From CAYXDO01 sp964463485 (GTDB taxonomy: Bacteria > Myxococcota > Kuafuiibacteriia > Kuafuiibacteriales > Kuafuiibacteriaceae): a DNA stretch of 23,113 nt. The position numbers and the translations under genes were made by a program. The notes below the pieces were generated by a model. That model was not told the origin of the DNA. It did not search any database and saw nothing but the letters and a program-made list of their open reading frames with translations. How positions within the stretch are numbered: position 1 is the stretch's first letter; every line of letters begins with the position of its first letter. Below, piece by piece: positions 7,800 to 15,153 of this stretch. The DNA lies in NCBI GenBank assembly GCA_964463485.1, contig CAYXDO010000168.1:1-23113 (forward strand), written 5' to 3'.

Positions 7800-8417
7800 A
7801 TGACGAAGGTTCGAACGGCTGCGCTTTCACTCCTCGTCGGGATCGCTGGGCTTGCTTGTGAAGAGGAGAAGCCCAGCGGCCCGCCGCCCGCACGTTTTCA
7901 AGCCGTTGAAGCTCAAACGACCGCGGTGACGGCGGCGACCGTGTCCTTCTGCGAGAAAATTTACAAACCCGGCGAGCGACACTGGGCTTCGCCGCCCGAG
8001 CGCCCCGTGCCAGGTACGAGCGCTGCGCGAGACCGCGCCGTGGGTTGGACGTGGGTCAACCTGTGGGCGAGCTGGTGCGGTCCCTGTGTGAAGGAGTTTC
8101 CGCTCTTGAAGCGCTGGGGCGAGACGCTGCGGCGGGATGGCGTGGCGCTCGAGTTCGAGCTGTGGAGCGTCGACGACGAGGAGGCCGCGCTGGTCAAGGC
8201 GATCAAGGAGCGGAGCCCGACGTTTCCCGGCCCGGTGCGTTGGCTGAAGAGCTTCGACGAGCTCCCCGCGCTGCTCGCCGCGATCGGCGTGGAGAAGGAC
8301 AGCGCCATCCCAATCCACCTGCTCGTGGATTCGAAGGGCGACCTTCGCTGCGTGCGCGTCGGCTCGGTAGCCGAGGATTCGTACGGGACCGTGAAGTCGA
8401 TTCTCCAGGGCACCTGA
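7800..8417 (+). CDS. TlpA/ResA-like thioredoxin-fold lipoprotein
   Basis: A 205-residue predicted envelope thioredoxin. ATG at 7800 is chosen because it gives a signal peptide (MTKVRTAALSLLVGIAGLAC) and lies 5 nt after the previous stop. An upstream in-frame start at 7704 would lie inside the preceding gene and would hide the signal. The lipobox GLAC is imperfect (Gly at -3). The redox site is WASWCGPCVKEFP with C93 and C96, the hallmark of the TlpA/ResA/DsbE group, which usually reduces or isomerises disulfides, for example during cytochrome c maturation. A cis-proline candidate is in AIPIHLLVD. Next to a VKOR-DsbA oxidase it could act as the reducing or proof-reading partner; that is inference. 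No cytochrome c maturation gene is in the window. Confidence 0.85.
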   Translation: MTKVRTAALSLLVGIAGLACEEEKPSGPPPARFQAVEAQTTAVTAATVSFCEKIYKPGERHWASPPERPVPGTSAARDRAVGWTWVNLWASWCGPCVKEFPLLKRWGETLRRDGVALEFELWSVDDEEAALVKAIKERSPTFPGPVRWLKSFDELPALLAAIGVEKDSAIPIHLLVDSKGDLRCVRVGSVAEDSYGTVKSILQGT

Positions 8418-8420
8418 GAC

Positions 8421-8458
8421 TCGAACACCGAGCGTCGCGATCGAACACGGAGCGTCGC
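8421..8458. repeat. Imperfect 18-bp direct repeat
   Basis: Two copies, TCGAACACCGAGCGTCGC at 8421-8438 and TCGAACACGGAGCGTCGC at 8441-8458, differ at one base and are 2 nt apart. They lie in the 100-nt gap before the beta-barrel gene. They could be a paired operator or a chance duplication. The short palindrome CCAACTCGTTGG follows at about 8461. Confidence 0.45.
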
Positions 8459-8517
8459 TGCCAACTCGTTGGCCTTCGGCCTTCCCTTCGACCCGGTGGA
8501 CAGGGTACGGGAGTTTC

Positions 8518-10224
8518 GTGAGGTGCCCGCTCGGCTTAGTTGCTTTGCTCGTCACGATTTTTCCGCTGAGCGCGAGCGCGCAAGACGTTCGAGACGCTGA
8601 GACGCTGCCCGCGGGCGTAGGCGCGGTCTTGATTCAGCCTGGATTGGGGTACGGACCCGGGTCGCTCGAGCGATTCGGTCGGGGCTGGCAATTCTCGCGA
8701 GAATCGCTGATCGCCGACTTCAACGGGGTGTCACTTTCCAAGGTGCTGGTGGGCGACGCAGCGAGCGGCATCCAGATCGGAGGTGGAACGCTAGGCGTTA
8801 CGAACTTCGTGGGTAAGCAACAGTCCTTCGCCGTGAACTTCATGGCGGCCGTCGGCATCACGGATCGGCTCACGCTCGCGGCGTTGTGGCCCTTCATGTC
8901 CGTCGACTACGAGCTCGACGTCTGGCTCTCACGGGAGAAAGACGAAGCGACGGGCATGGAGCTGCCCCTTGCAAATGCTCGAATCAAGGAGGACTTCAAG
9001 GACGTCGACTGTGCGAACCTCGACATTGCGCGCGATTTCGACAAGATCGTCGACCTAGACCCGGGCGCTAGTTATCAATTCAACGTCGACGACCTCCGCC
9101 GCGCGCTGGTGTCCGACTGCCTCGGCTATCGCGATCCGGTCGATCGGCTCGAGATAGGTTCCGACGGTTACGTCCACGGCAAAGGGAACCGACGCTTCAG
9201 CGGGTTCCGGGACTTGGTGCTCGGGGCCAAGTATCAGGTTTTTCATGGTCGCGACCTTCACCTCGCCGGCCTTGCGTACGTCATCGCGCCCACGGGGAAG
9301 GTCGAGGACCCGACCGATCTCTTCGACGTGAACTTTGGAGACGGGCAGTGGGACGCAGCGCTCCTTGCGGCAGTAACGGTTCCGTTCGACGATATCGGCC
9401 TCCGCGTCGCCGTGTCCGCCGGGTACGAGATCTCGTTTGCGGACTCGCTCGAGCGCCGGCTCAACTCCCTTACCTTCGAAGACTCTCTCGAGGAGCAGCT
9501 CGCCAAAGGAGAGCTCAGCGAGCAGCAACTCTTCGATGAGCACCTCGACGAGGGCACGGCGGTTCCGATCGTCACGCGCTACGACTCGGCGACCATCGAC
9601 CGCAAGCTCGGGGACTCGGTGTACGTTTACTCAGGCGTCTCCTACCAGATCCTGGAGTGGCTCTCGGTGGGTGTGACTCTCGATTTGCTCCACCACTTCC
9701 GAGACCGGGTGAAGTCCATCGGCCCGAGGCCATCGCCTGCACCGCCGTGGCTGACCGAAGAGCAGATTCGAGCAGAAGTCGCGGCCGACCCCACGCTCGA
9801 CACCGACGCCAAAAGGCTCACTGAGCTCAAGGCGCGCCTGCGGGAGAGTGACGGTCGCAAGAAGGCGGCCTACGCGTGGCACACCGTACGCGGCAGCCTC
9901 GTGGGTGGGATTGGTGTCAACTTCAACACGATCCCGATGTTCATTCGTGGTGACTTCCCGCTGCCCATCCTCGCTTCCATCGGCGCCTCCCGATTTCTCG
10001 CGGGCCAGAATCTCGACACGCCCGATGCCGTCAGTCTGAGTATCGCGCTGCCTCTGCCTTTCTTCTTACTCACAGGCGACGAGCCCAAAGAAATGCCGTT
10101 CGACGACGAGCCAGAAGGTGAGAGCGAAGAGCTGGGGCCGCCCGAGCACGTGCCTCCGGTGATCATCACGCCGCCCGACCGCGACTCCACGCCGACGGCC
10201 CCGGGAGCGCCCAATCCGAGCTGA
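8518..10224 (+). CDS. Predicted outer-membrane beta-barrel protein
   Basis: A 568-residue exported protein. The GTG start at 8518 has GGGAG a few nt upstream and gives a Sec signal peptide with a probable cut after SASA (residue 21). The mature part alternates short amphipathic strands with turns, including GITDRLTLAALWPFM, DLHLAGLAYVIAPTG and AVSAGYEISFADS, plus aromatic residues typical of barrels. The IAPTGK...DVNFGDGQWDAALLAAVTVPF stretch resembles the transporter-like family annotated as phenol-degradation MetA-pathway barrels (PF13557). Charged inserts at about 300-345 and 400-450 may be surface loops or plugs, and the last 45 residues are Pro/Asp/Glu-rich. Substrate is unknown. It follows the redox genes on the same strand with a 100-nt gap, so it may have its own promoter. 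Confidence 0.75.
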   Translation: MRCPLGLVALLVTIFPLSASAQDVRDAETLPAGVGAVLIQPGLGYGPGSLERFGRGWQFSRESLIADFNGVSLSKVLVGDAASGIQIGGGTLGVTNFVGKQQSFAVNFMAAVGITDRLTLAALWPFMSVDYELDVWLSREKDEATGMELPLANARIKEDFKDVDCANLDIARDFDKIVDLDPGASYQFNVDDLRRALVSDCLGYRDPVDRLEIGSDGYVHGKGNRRFSGFRDLVLGAKYQVFHGRDLHLAGLAYVIAPTGKVEDPTDLFDVNFGDGQWDAALLAAVTVPFDDIGLRVAVSAGYEISFADSLERRLNSLTFEDSLEEQLAKGELSEQQLFDEHLDEGTAVPIVTRYDSATIDRKLGDSVYVYSGVSYQILEWLSVGVTLDLLHHFRDRVKSIGPRPSPAPPWLTEEQIRAEVAADPTLDTDAKRLTELKARLRESDGRKKAAYAWHTVRGSLVGGIGVNFNTIPMFIRGDFPLPILASIGASRFLAGQNLDTPDAVSLSIALPLPFFLLTGDEPKEMPFDDEPEGESEELGPPEHVPPVIITPPDRDSTPTAPGAPNPS

Positions 10225-10393
10225 GCTTCGCAGATGCAACTCGCCGTACGCTCCTGCGCCGCAGTGTCTCACTGATCCATACGGGCGATGAGCCCGCGGC
10301 ACGGTTTGCGCGGGCGATGCAAAAGGCGTGAGTCGGAGGCTCGAAGACGAGCTTTGGGTCTCTGGAACCTCGATTGCTACGTCTGCGCGAAAG

Positions 10394-12115
10394 ATGGCGA
10401 ATTTGCCGCGCCTCGGTGATCGCTTGGTGGAAGCCAGGGTGGTGTCGCGGGACTTGGTCGAGCATGCCGCGGTGCTTGGGCGTACTCAGCACAAACGCAT
10501 TGGCGAAATCCTGGTGCGGCACGGAGACCTATCCGAGCACGACCTCTACGAGCAGCTCGCGACGCAGCATGGCGTCCGGTTTTCGTCTGCTCCGCGAATC
10601 CGCCCGCTGATCGACGCGGAGATCGCAAAAAAGATCCCGCGCGCCTTCCTCGACCAGCACCTCGTCCTCCCGTTTGCTCGAGAGGGTGCGCTCCTGCACG
10701 TGGCCACTTGCGATCCGCGCGCCGATTGCACGGAGGTCGCGCACGCCCTCGAGGCTCGCAAAGTCACCCGCTGGCTGATCACACCCTCCGACTATCGCCT
10801 GCTGCGCGCGGACCTCGACGCGGGGATAACCGATTACAATTCTGGACACTCGTCCCAGGAGCCCGCTCATGTGTCGCACTTCGACGAGCCACCTCCCGAG
10901 GTCGCGTCGGTGTTGGATACGATGCTCGCCGAAGCCATCGCCGCGCGGGCGAGCGACGTACACCTCGAGTATTACGGCGGGGAGGTCCGGGTCCGCATGC
11001 GCGTCGACGGGGACCTCCAGGACGTCACTCACTTTCAGCTCGATGGCCACGCGCACCGCGGAATCGTCAACGTCGTGAAGATCCGCGCGGAGCTCGACAT
11101 CGCCGAGCGGAGACTCCCGCAGGGCGGTCGGTTCTCGATTCGCGCGGCCAACAACGCCTTCGACGTGCGCGTGCAAACTCAGCCGTCGCTCTACGGCGAG
11201 CATGTGGTGTTGAGGATGCTCCCGGAGAACGTGCAGCCGAAGACCATGGAGGAGCTCGGATTTTCCTCCGCCGTCGCGGGCAGCTATCGGCGCGACCTCG
11301 AGAGTCCGAACGGCCTCGTGCTCGTCGTAGGCCCGACCGGATCCGGCAAGTCGACGACACTCTACGCGGGCCTCCAAATCCTCGCGCGCGACAAGACCCG
11401 CAAAGTCATCACGATCGAAGATCCCATCGAATATTCGATCCCCGCCATTCAGCAAACTCAGGTGAACCGGGCGGTGCACTTCGACTTCGCTGACGCGATG
11501 AGAGTGTTCGTTCGACAGGACCCGGACGCCATACTCATCGGTGAGATCAGAGACCACGACACCGCGCTCGAAGCCATTCGTGCGTCGCAGACGGGACACC
11601 TCGTGCTGTCGACGCTCCACTGCAACGACTCGGTCGACGCGGTGCAGCGACTCTTCGATCTCGGCATGCATCCAAACTCGATCGCGAGTGAGTTGTTGAC
11701 GGTCTACGCGCAGAGGCTCGCCAAGCGGATCTGCGAAGGGTGTCGAGCGCCGGCTCAGCCCAATGACGAGCTCCTCGCGGAGGTGTTTCCGGGAGGCATT
11801 CCACAGGGGTTCGTGTCGTTCTACGGTCGAGGCTGCGACCGTTGCGGAGGCCGCGGGACCTTCGAACGTATCGCGGTCGTCGAGGTTTTGCCGGTCGGCG
11901 CCGAGCTTCGCCGCGCGATTTCCAAGCGTCTTCCCCTCGATGATTTGCGGACCGTGGCGAGGTCGAGAGGGCTGATTCCGATGGTGCACCAAGCCGTCGA
12001 CATGGTGGTCGGCGGAGTCATAACGCTCACCGAGCTTCCGAGCATGCTGAGTGTGGAGGCGCTGGCCTGGAACGCTCCCAGAAGTGAACGCGGCACAGCG
12101 GCGGAGAGTGAGTGA
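10394..12115 (+). CDS. GspE/PilB-family secretion or pilus assembly ATPase
   Basis: A 573-residue hexameric traffic ATPase of the type II secretion / type IV pilus superfamily, powering pseudopilus or pilus assembly from the cytoplasmic face. The N-terminal MshEN-like domain starts PRLGDRLVEARVVSRDLVEH, with a second half GEILVRHGDLSEHDLYEQLA. The core shows Walker A GPTGSGKS (313-320, K319), the Asp box ITIEDPIEY, Walker B ILIGEIRD (E384) and the His box LSTLHCND. A zinc-type tetracysteine follows: C447/C450 and C481/C484. ATG 10394 is preferred because the MshEN homology begins there; a GTG at 10328 would add 22 residues of unfamiliar sequence. No other gsp or pil gene is in the window, so T2SS versus pilus cannot be decided. 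It may also act alone as an adaptor-specific ATPase. Confidence 0.92.
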   Translation: MANLPRLGDRLVEARVVSRDLVEHAAVLGRTQHKRIGEILVRHGDLSEHDLYEQLATQHGVRFSSAPRIRPLIDAEIAKKIPRAFLDQHLVLPFAREGALLHVATCDPRADCTEVAHALEARKVTRWLITPSDYRLLRADLDAGITDYNSGHSSQEPAHVSHFDEPPPEVASVLDTMLAEAIAARASDVHLEYYGGEVRVRMRVDGDLQDVTHFQLDGHAHRGIVNVVKIRAELDIAERRLPQGGRFSIRAANNAFDVRVQTQPSLYGEHVVLRMLPENVQPKTMEELGFSSAVAGSYRRDLESPNGLVLVVGPTGSGKSTTLYAGLQILARDKTRKVITIEDPIEYSIPAIQQTQVNRAVHFDFADAMRVFVRQDPDAILIGEIRDHDTALEAIRASQTGHLVLSTLHCNDSVDAVQRLFDLGMHPNSIASELLTVYAQRLAKRICEGCRAPAQPNDELLAEVFPGGIPQGFVSFYGRGCDRCGGRGTFERIAVVEVLPVGAELRRAISKRLPLDDLRTVARSRGLIPMVHQAVDMVVGGVITLTELPSMLSVEALAWNAPRSERGTAAESE

Positions 12116-12165
12116 GTGCATGAATTGCACTTGACCCTGACTTCGAACGGGTCGACACGTCTTTC

Positions 12166-13899
12166 ATGAGGACCGGAGTCGAATCGAGGCAGAGTCTCTG
12201 TTTAGCGCTGGTGGGCGCTTTCCTCGCAGGGCCTGCCTCTGCGGGCGAGGTGGCTTGGGTTGATTGGATCTCCTCCGATGCTACGTCCGTAGAAGGCATC
12301 GCGACGGTCGATGGCAGCACGATCGCGGTCACCTACACCGGCGAACGTGGGTTCGTACAGACGAGCTGCGGGACCAACTACTGGGTCACGCGCTCGGGAC
12401 CGAACCCGTACACGAGCGCGACGGTCGACAATCCGCCCGATCGAGACACCGACCCCGCGCGGCGCTGCGACATCATCGCGCTCCGGTCTGCGACGGCGAA
12501 GATGCTCGAGTTTGGCGAGCCTGTCACGAACCCACTGTTCGCGGTCGTGAGCCTCAATGGCAATGGTTATCGGTTCGACCGGGACTTCACGATTCTGAGC
12601 ACCGGCCATGGTTATTGGGGCAACGGTACACTCAGCAAGCGGGTCACGACGAATCCTGACGGGTCGGTCACCTACGACGTGGTAGGCACCGGGGAGCCTC
12701 ACGGGGTCCTCCAATTCATCGGGACTTTCCGGACCGTTTCCTGGACCAGCCTCACCGACGAGTATTGGAACGGTTTCTCCATCGCGGTCGAACACCTCGC
12801 GGTGAACGTGCCTCCGGAGATCACTGTCTGGGTGCGCGGAGGTGTCCCGCTCGGGTCGGGGAGCCTGATCGACTTCGGGGAGCTCGACACCGGGACGAGC
12901 ACCACGGTCGAGCTACTCATCGGAAACTCGGGGACGGGTCCCCTGACGCTAACGGCTCTCGAGCTCGCCGGGATGGATGCGGACTCCTTCGCGCTCGGAT
13001 CCGCGCCGCCGGCGATCGCGGCAGGTTCCACCGTCAGTGTGCCGCTGACTTTCACCGCGAGCGGCGCTGCGTCGTCGGCGACGCTGACGATTCGCAGCGA
13101 CGACGCCGACGAAGGTGAGCTCGTCCTGCTGCTCGCAGGGGCCGCTCGCATCGACAGCGATGCCGACGGCATTTACGATCGCAGTGACAATTGCCCGACT
13201 ACCCCCAACTCGGATCAGCGCGATCTCGACCTCGACGCGTTCGGGGACGTCTGCGACGACGATGTCGACGGAGATAGGTTCGGTCGCGAGGTCGATTGCG
13301 ATGATCGGGACGACGCCGTTCACGCGCTCGCGCCGTTCTTCCGTGACGACGACCGAGACGGCCTTGGCGACGCTTCGGAGCCGTTCTGTCGAACCACGCC
13401 TCCTGAAGGGTACGTGACCTCCGGACCGGACAACTGTCCTTCGGAGGCGAATCCGGGCCAGGAGGATCTCGACGGAGACGACCACGGCGACCTCTGCGAC
13501 GACGACGTGGACGGAGATACTCACCTGGCCGCCGATGATTGCGACGACCGCGACGCGACGCTTTTCGAACCCGTGACCTATTTTGCGGACGCGGACGGAG
13601 ACGAGCACGGAGACTCAGGAGCGAGCCGCTCCGACTGCACGAGCTCGCCGCCCGCGGGGTACGCTCGAAATCATCCGGACAATTGTCCGAGCGTCGCCAA
13701 CCCGAATCAGGCGGACGCAGACGCGGACGGGGTCGGAGACGCATGTGAAGGAGCGCCGGCGCCTGAACCGGGCACGAGCTCGGGTTGCTCGTGCCGACAC
13801 ACGGCTCCCGATGGATCTCCGCTGCTCTTGCTCGCGATGCTCCTGGTTGTACTGCTCCAGCGGCAGACGCGCACGCGGATCGAGGCGTCGGAGGTCTGA
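12166..13899 (+). CDS. Secreted MYXO-CTERM protein with ASH-like domain and thrombospondin type 3 repeats
   Basis: A 577-residue surface protein. A Sec signal peptide is visible (SLCLALVGAFLAGPASAGE). Residues about 30-215 are an unrecognised secreted domain. About 218-325 matches a choice-of-anchor-D/ASH-like immunoglobulin fold (IDFGELDTGTSTTVELLIGN, then SGAASSATLTIRSDD). From about 328 to 530 come Asp-rich calcium-binding thrombospondin type 3 repeats, with DSDADGIYDRSDNCPTTPNS-type units recurring at DNCPSEANP and DNCPSVANP. The C-terminus has SGCSC, a hydrophobic run (LLLLAMLLVVLL) and an Arg-containing tail, which is the MYXO-CTERM layout used in myxobacteria for processing and surface anchoring. 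The last codons (SEV and the TGA stop) lie within the first unit of a 13-bp tandem repeat, so the tail after the Arg cluster may be altered. Confidence 0.88.
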   Translation: MRTGVESRQSLCLALVGAFLAGPASAGEVAWVDWISSDATSVEGIATVDGSTIAVTYTGERGFVQTSCGTNYWVTRSGPNPYTSATVDNPPDRDTDPARRCDIIALRSATAKMLEFGEPVTNPLFAVVSLNGNGYRFDRDFTILSTGHGYWGNGTLSKRVTTNPDGSVTYDVVGTGEPHGVLQFIGTFRTVSWTSLTDEYWNGFSIAVEHLAVNVPPEITVWVRGGVPLGSGSLIDFGELDTGTSTTVELLIGNSGTGPLTLTALELAGMDADSFALGSAPPAIAAGSTVSVPLTFTASGAASSATLTIRSDDADEGELVLLLAGAARIDSDADGIYDRSDNCPTTPNSDQRDLDLDAFGDVCDDDVDGDRFGREVDCDDRDDAVHALAPFFRDDDRDGLGDASEPFCRTTPPEGYVTSGPDNCPSEANPGQEDLDGDDHGDLCDDDVDGDTHLAADDCDDRDATLFEPVTYFADADGDEHGDSGASRSDCTSSPPAGYARNHPDNCPSVANPNQADADADGVGDACEGAPAPEPGTSSGCSCRHTAPDGSPLLLLAMLLVVLLQRQTRTRIEASEV

Positions 13900-14013
13900 G
13901 TCGGAGGTCTGAGTCGGAGGTCTGAGTCGGAGGTCTGAGTCGGAGGTCTGAGTCGGAGGTCTGAGTCGGAAGTCTGAGTCGGAAGTCTGAGTCGGAGGTC
14001 TGAGTCGGAGGTC
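13887..14013. repeat. 13-bp tandem array (minisatellite), 9 full units plus a partial
   Basis: The unit GTCGGAGGTCTGA recurs head to tail from 13887. Units 1-6 and 9 are identical, units 7 and 8 (13965-13990) carry one G-to-A change (GTCGGAAGTCTGA), and a 10-nt partial unit closes the array at 14013. The TGA of unit 1 is the stop codon of the MYXO-CTERM gene, so changes in copy number would not alter that protein. Because 13 is not a multiple of 3, each added unit would shift any frame reading through. The array separates convergent genes. Its right edge coincides with the stop of the permease-like stub on the minus strand. Confidence 0.95.
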
Positions 14014-14110
14014 ACTCCGATGTGCCCGAAAGCAGCAACGCGGCCACAGGCCAGAACCGATCGAGGTCGCAGCGGGCGAGGGCGATGATTCGTCGAAGGC
14101 TCGAGCTCAT
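14012..14110 (-). pseudogene. Truncated ABC-2 permease-like stub
   Basis: A 32-codon minus-strand frame starts at ATG 14110-14108 inside the stop of the ABC ATPase gene (ATGA overlap), exactly where a coupled permease gene would be expected. It reads MSSSLRRIIALARCDLD, then FWPVAALLLSG. This is a short basic cytoplasmic start followed by the beginning of a hydrophobic helix, as in ABC-2 permease N-termini. It ends at TGA 14014-14012, whose last two bases lie in the 13-bp tandem array. No permease-like sequence continues beyond. I infer a truncated permease, perhaps by a deletion joined at the array. A very short true peptide or a coincidental frame is the alternative. Confidence 0.5.
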
Positions 14111-15000
14111 GACGGGGGTCCTCCGCGACCGAGGAGCTCGACGAACAAGTCATCGAAGCTCATGGGTTGTCGCATCAAATCTCTAGCTCCGATAGCCCTG
14201 GCAATCTCTCCCAACTCCCCTTCGGCGTCCGCCGGCAGGATGGCGACGACCTCTCTGAGCCCGCGGGAGACTCGGCTTGCCCTTGGTACTTTCAGGTCCG
14301 AGGGTGGCGTAGCATCGAAGACGAAGCTCACTCTGAGGGCTCGCCCCTGGAGGTTGGCGAGCGAGTCGGCGACGACCACGCGGCCCTGGGACAGCACCAC
14401 GACGCGATCGGCGATGCGCTCTACGTCCGTGAGGATGTGGGACGAGAACAGCACGGTCCGCGATCCGTCGCGGACGGCGTCGACCACGGCCGAGAGCACG
14501 TCTTGTCGCACCAAGGGGTCGAGGCCCGAGGTGGGTTCGTCGAGCACGAGCAGCTCCGGACGGTGGGCGAGGGCGAGAGTCATACTCAGCTTGGCGAGCT
14601 CGCCGCGAGAGAGGGTCCTTACCTTTGAGTCGAGCGGGAGGCGGAGGGTCTCCGCGAGGCGCTGAGCCTCCTCGTCGCTCCACCGGTCGTAGAGGGCGCG
14701 GACGAAGGCGAGGACGCGACGGACCGAGAGTCCTTGGTAGACGTCCGGCTTCTCGGGGACGTAACCCATCCGCTGTTTGACCTCGAACTGATCGCGTTCG
14801 GGATCGAGCCCGAGGATCTGAACTCTGCCGGAGCTCGGCCGTTCGAGGCCGAGCATCATTCGGATCGCCGTGGTCTTGCCGGCGCCGTTTTGGCCCACGA
14901 GGGCGGTGATCGACCCGACCGGCACGTCGAAGCTCACGTCGTCGAGCGCGAGCTTGTTCTTGAAGCGCTTGGTGACGCGATCGAGGTGAATGGGGATCAC
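14107..15000 (-). CDS. ABC transporter ATP-binding protein (ABC-2 exporter type)
   Basis: A 297-residue nucleotide-binding subunit of an ABC transporter, cytoplasmic and expected to pair with a separate membrane permease. Motifs: Walker A GQNGAGKTT (36-44, K42), a YVPEKPDVYQGLS segment where the Q-loop lies (Glu in place of Gln, seen in ABC-2 exporters), signature LSRGE (130-134), Walker B LLVLDE (150-155) with the D-loop SGLD, and the H-loop H188 in SSHIL. The order and the C-terminal extension of about 80 residues resemble the CcmA/NatA-like exporter group, including gliding-associated and multidrug types. The start is GTG at 15000 with no obvious Shine-Dalgarno. The gene stop overlaps an ATG for a permease-like stub, so the transporter may be non-functional or may depend on a permease encoded elsewhere. 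Confidence 0.92.
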   Translation of the reverse strand: MIPIHLDRVTKRFKNKLALDDVSFDVPVGSITALVGQNGAGKTTAIRMMLGLERPSSGRVQILGLDPERDQFEVKQRMGYVPEKPDVYQGLSVRRVLAFVRALYDRWSDEEAQRLAETLRLPLDSKVRTLSRGELAKLSMTLALAHRPELLVLDEPTSGLDPLVRQDVLSAVVDAVRDGSRTVLFSSHILTDVERIADRVVVLSQGRVVVADSLANLQGRALRVSFVFDATPPSDLKVPRASRVSRGLREVVAILPADAEGELGEIARAIGARDLMRQPMSFDDLFVELLGRGGPPS

Positions 15001-15138
15001 GCGAAGTCAGCGTATCACGGAGCAGAGCCAGGCACGAGCCGGTGAACGAGGGTGCGTTGAACACTGCGCCGTGATTACACGAGTCGAGTAAGTCACTTCT
15101 GGCGGTCTCCGGCGACAAAGAGGTGAGCGCAAGAGCGC

Positions 15139-15145
15139 AAGGAGG
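15139..15145 (+). promoter_or_regulatory. Ribosome binding site AAGGAGG
   Basis: A full-strength AAGGAGG lies 8 nt before ATG 15154 and fixes the start of the peptidoglycan-binding protein. It is among the strongest such sites in this window. Confidence 0.75.
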
Positions 15146-15153
15146 CCAGACCG

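Noticed and set aside
10529..12130. 533-codon minus-strand frame opposite the secretion ATPase
   Set aside because: It mirrors the GspE-family gene, shows no domain, and is typical of shadow frames in high-GC DNA.
13887..14013. Tandem array as a possible CRISPR
   Set aside because: Units are only 13 bp and directly adjacent with no spacers, so it is a minisatellite.
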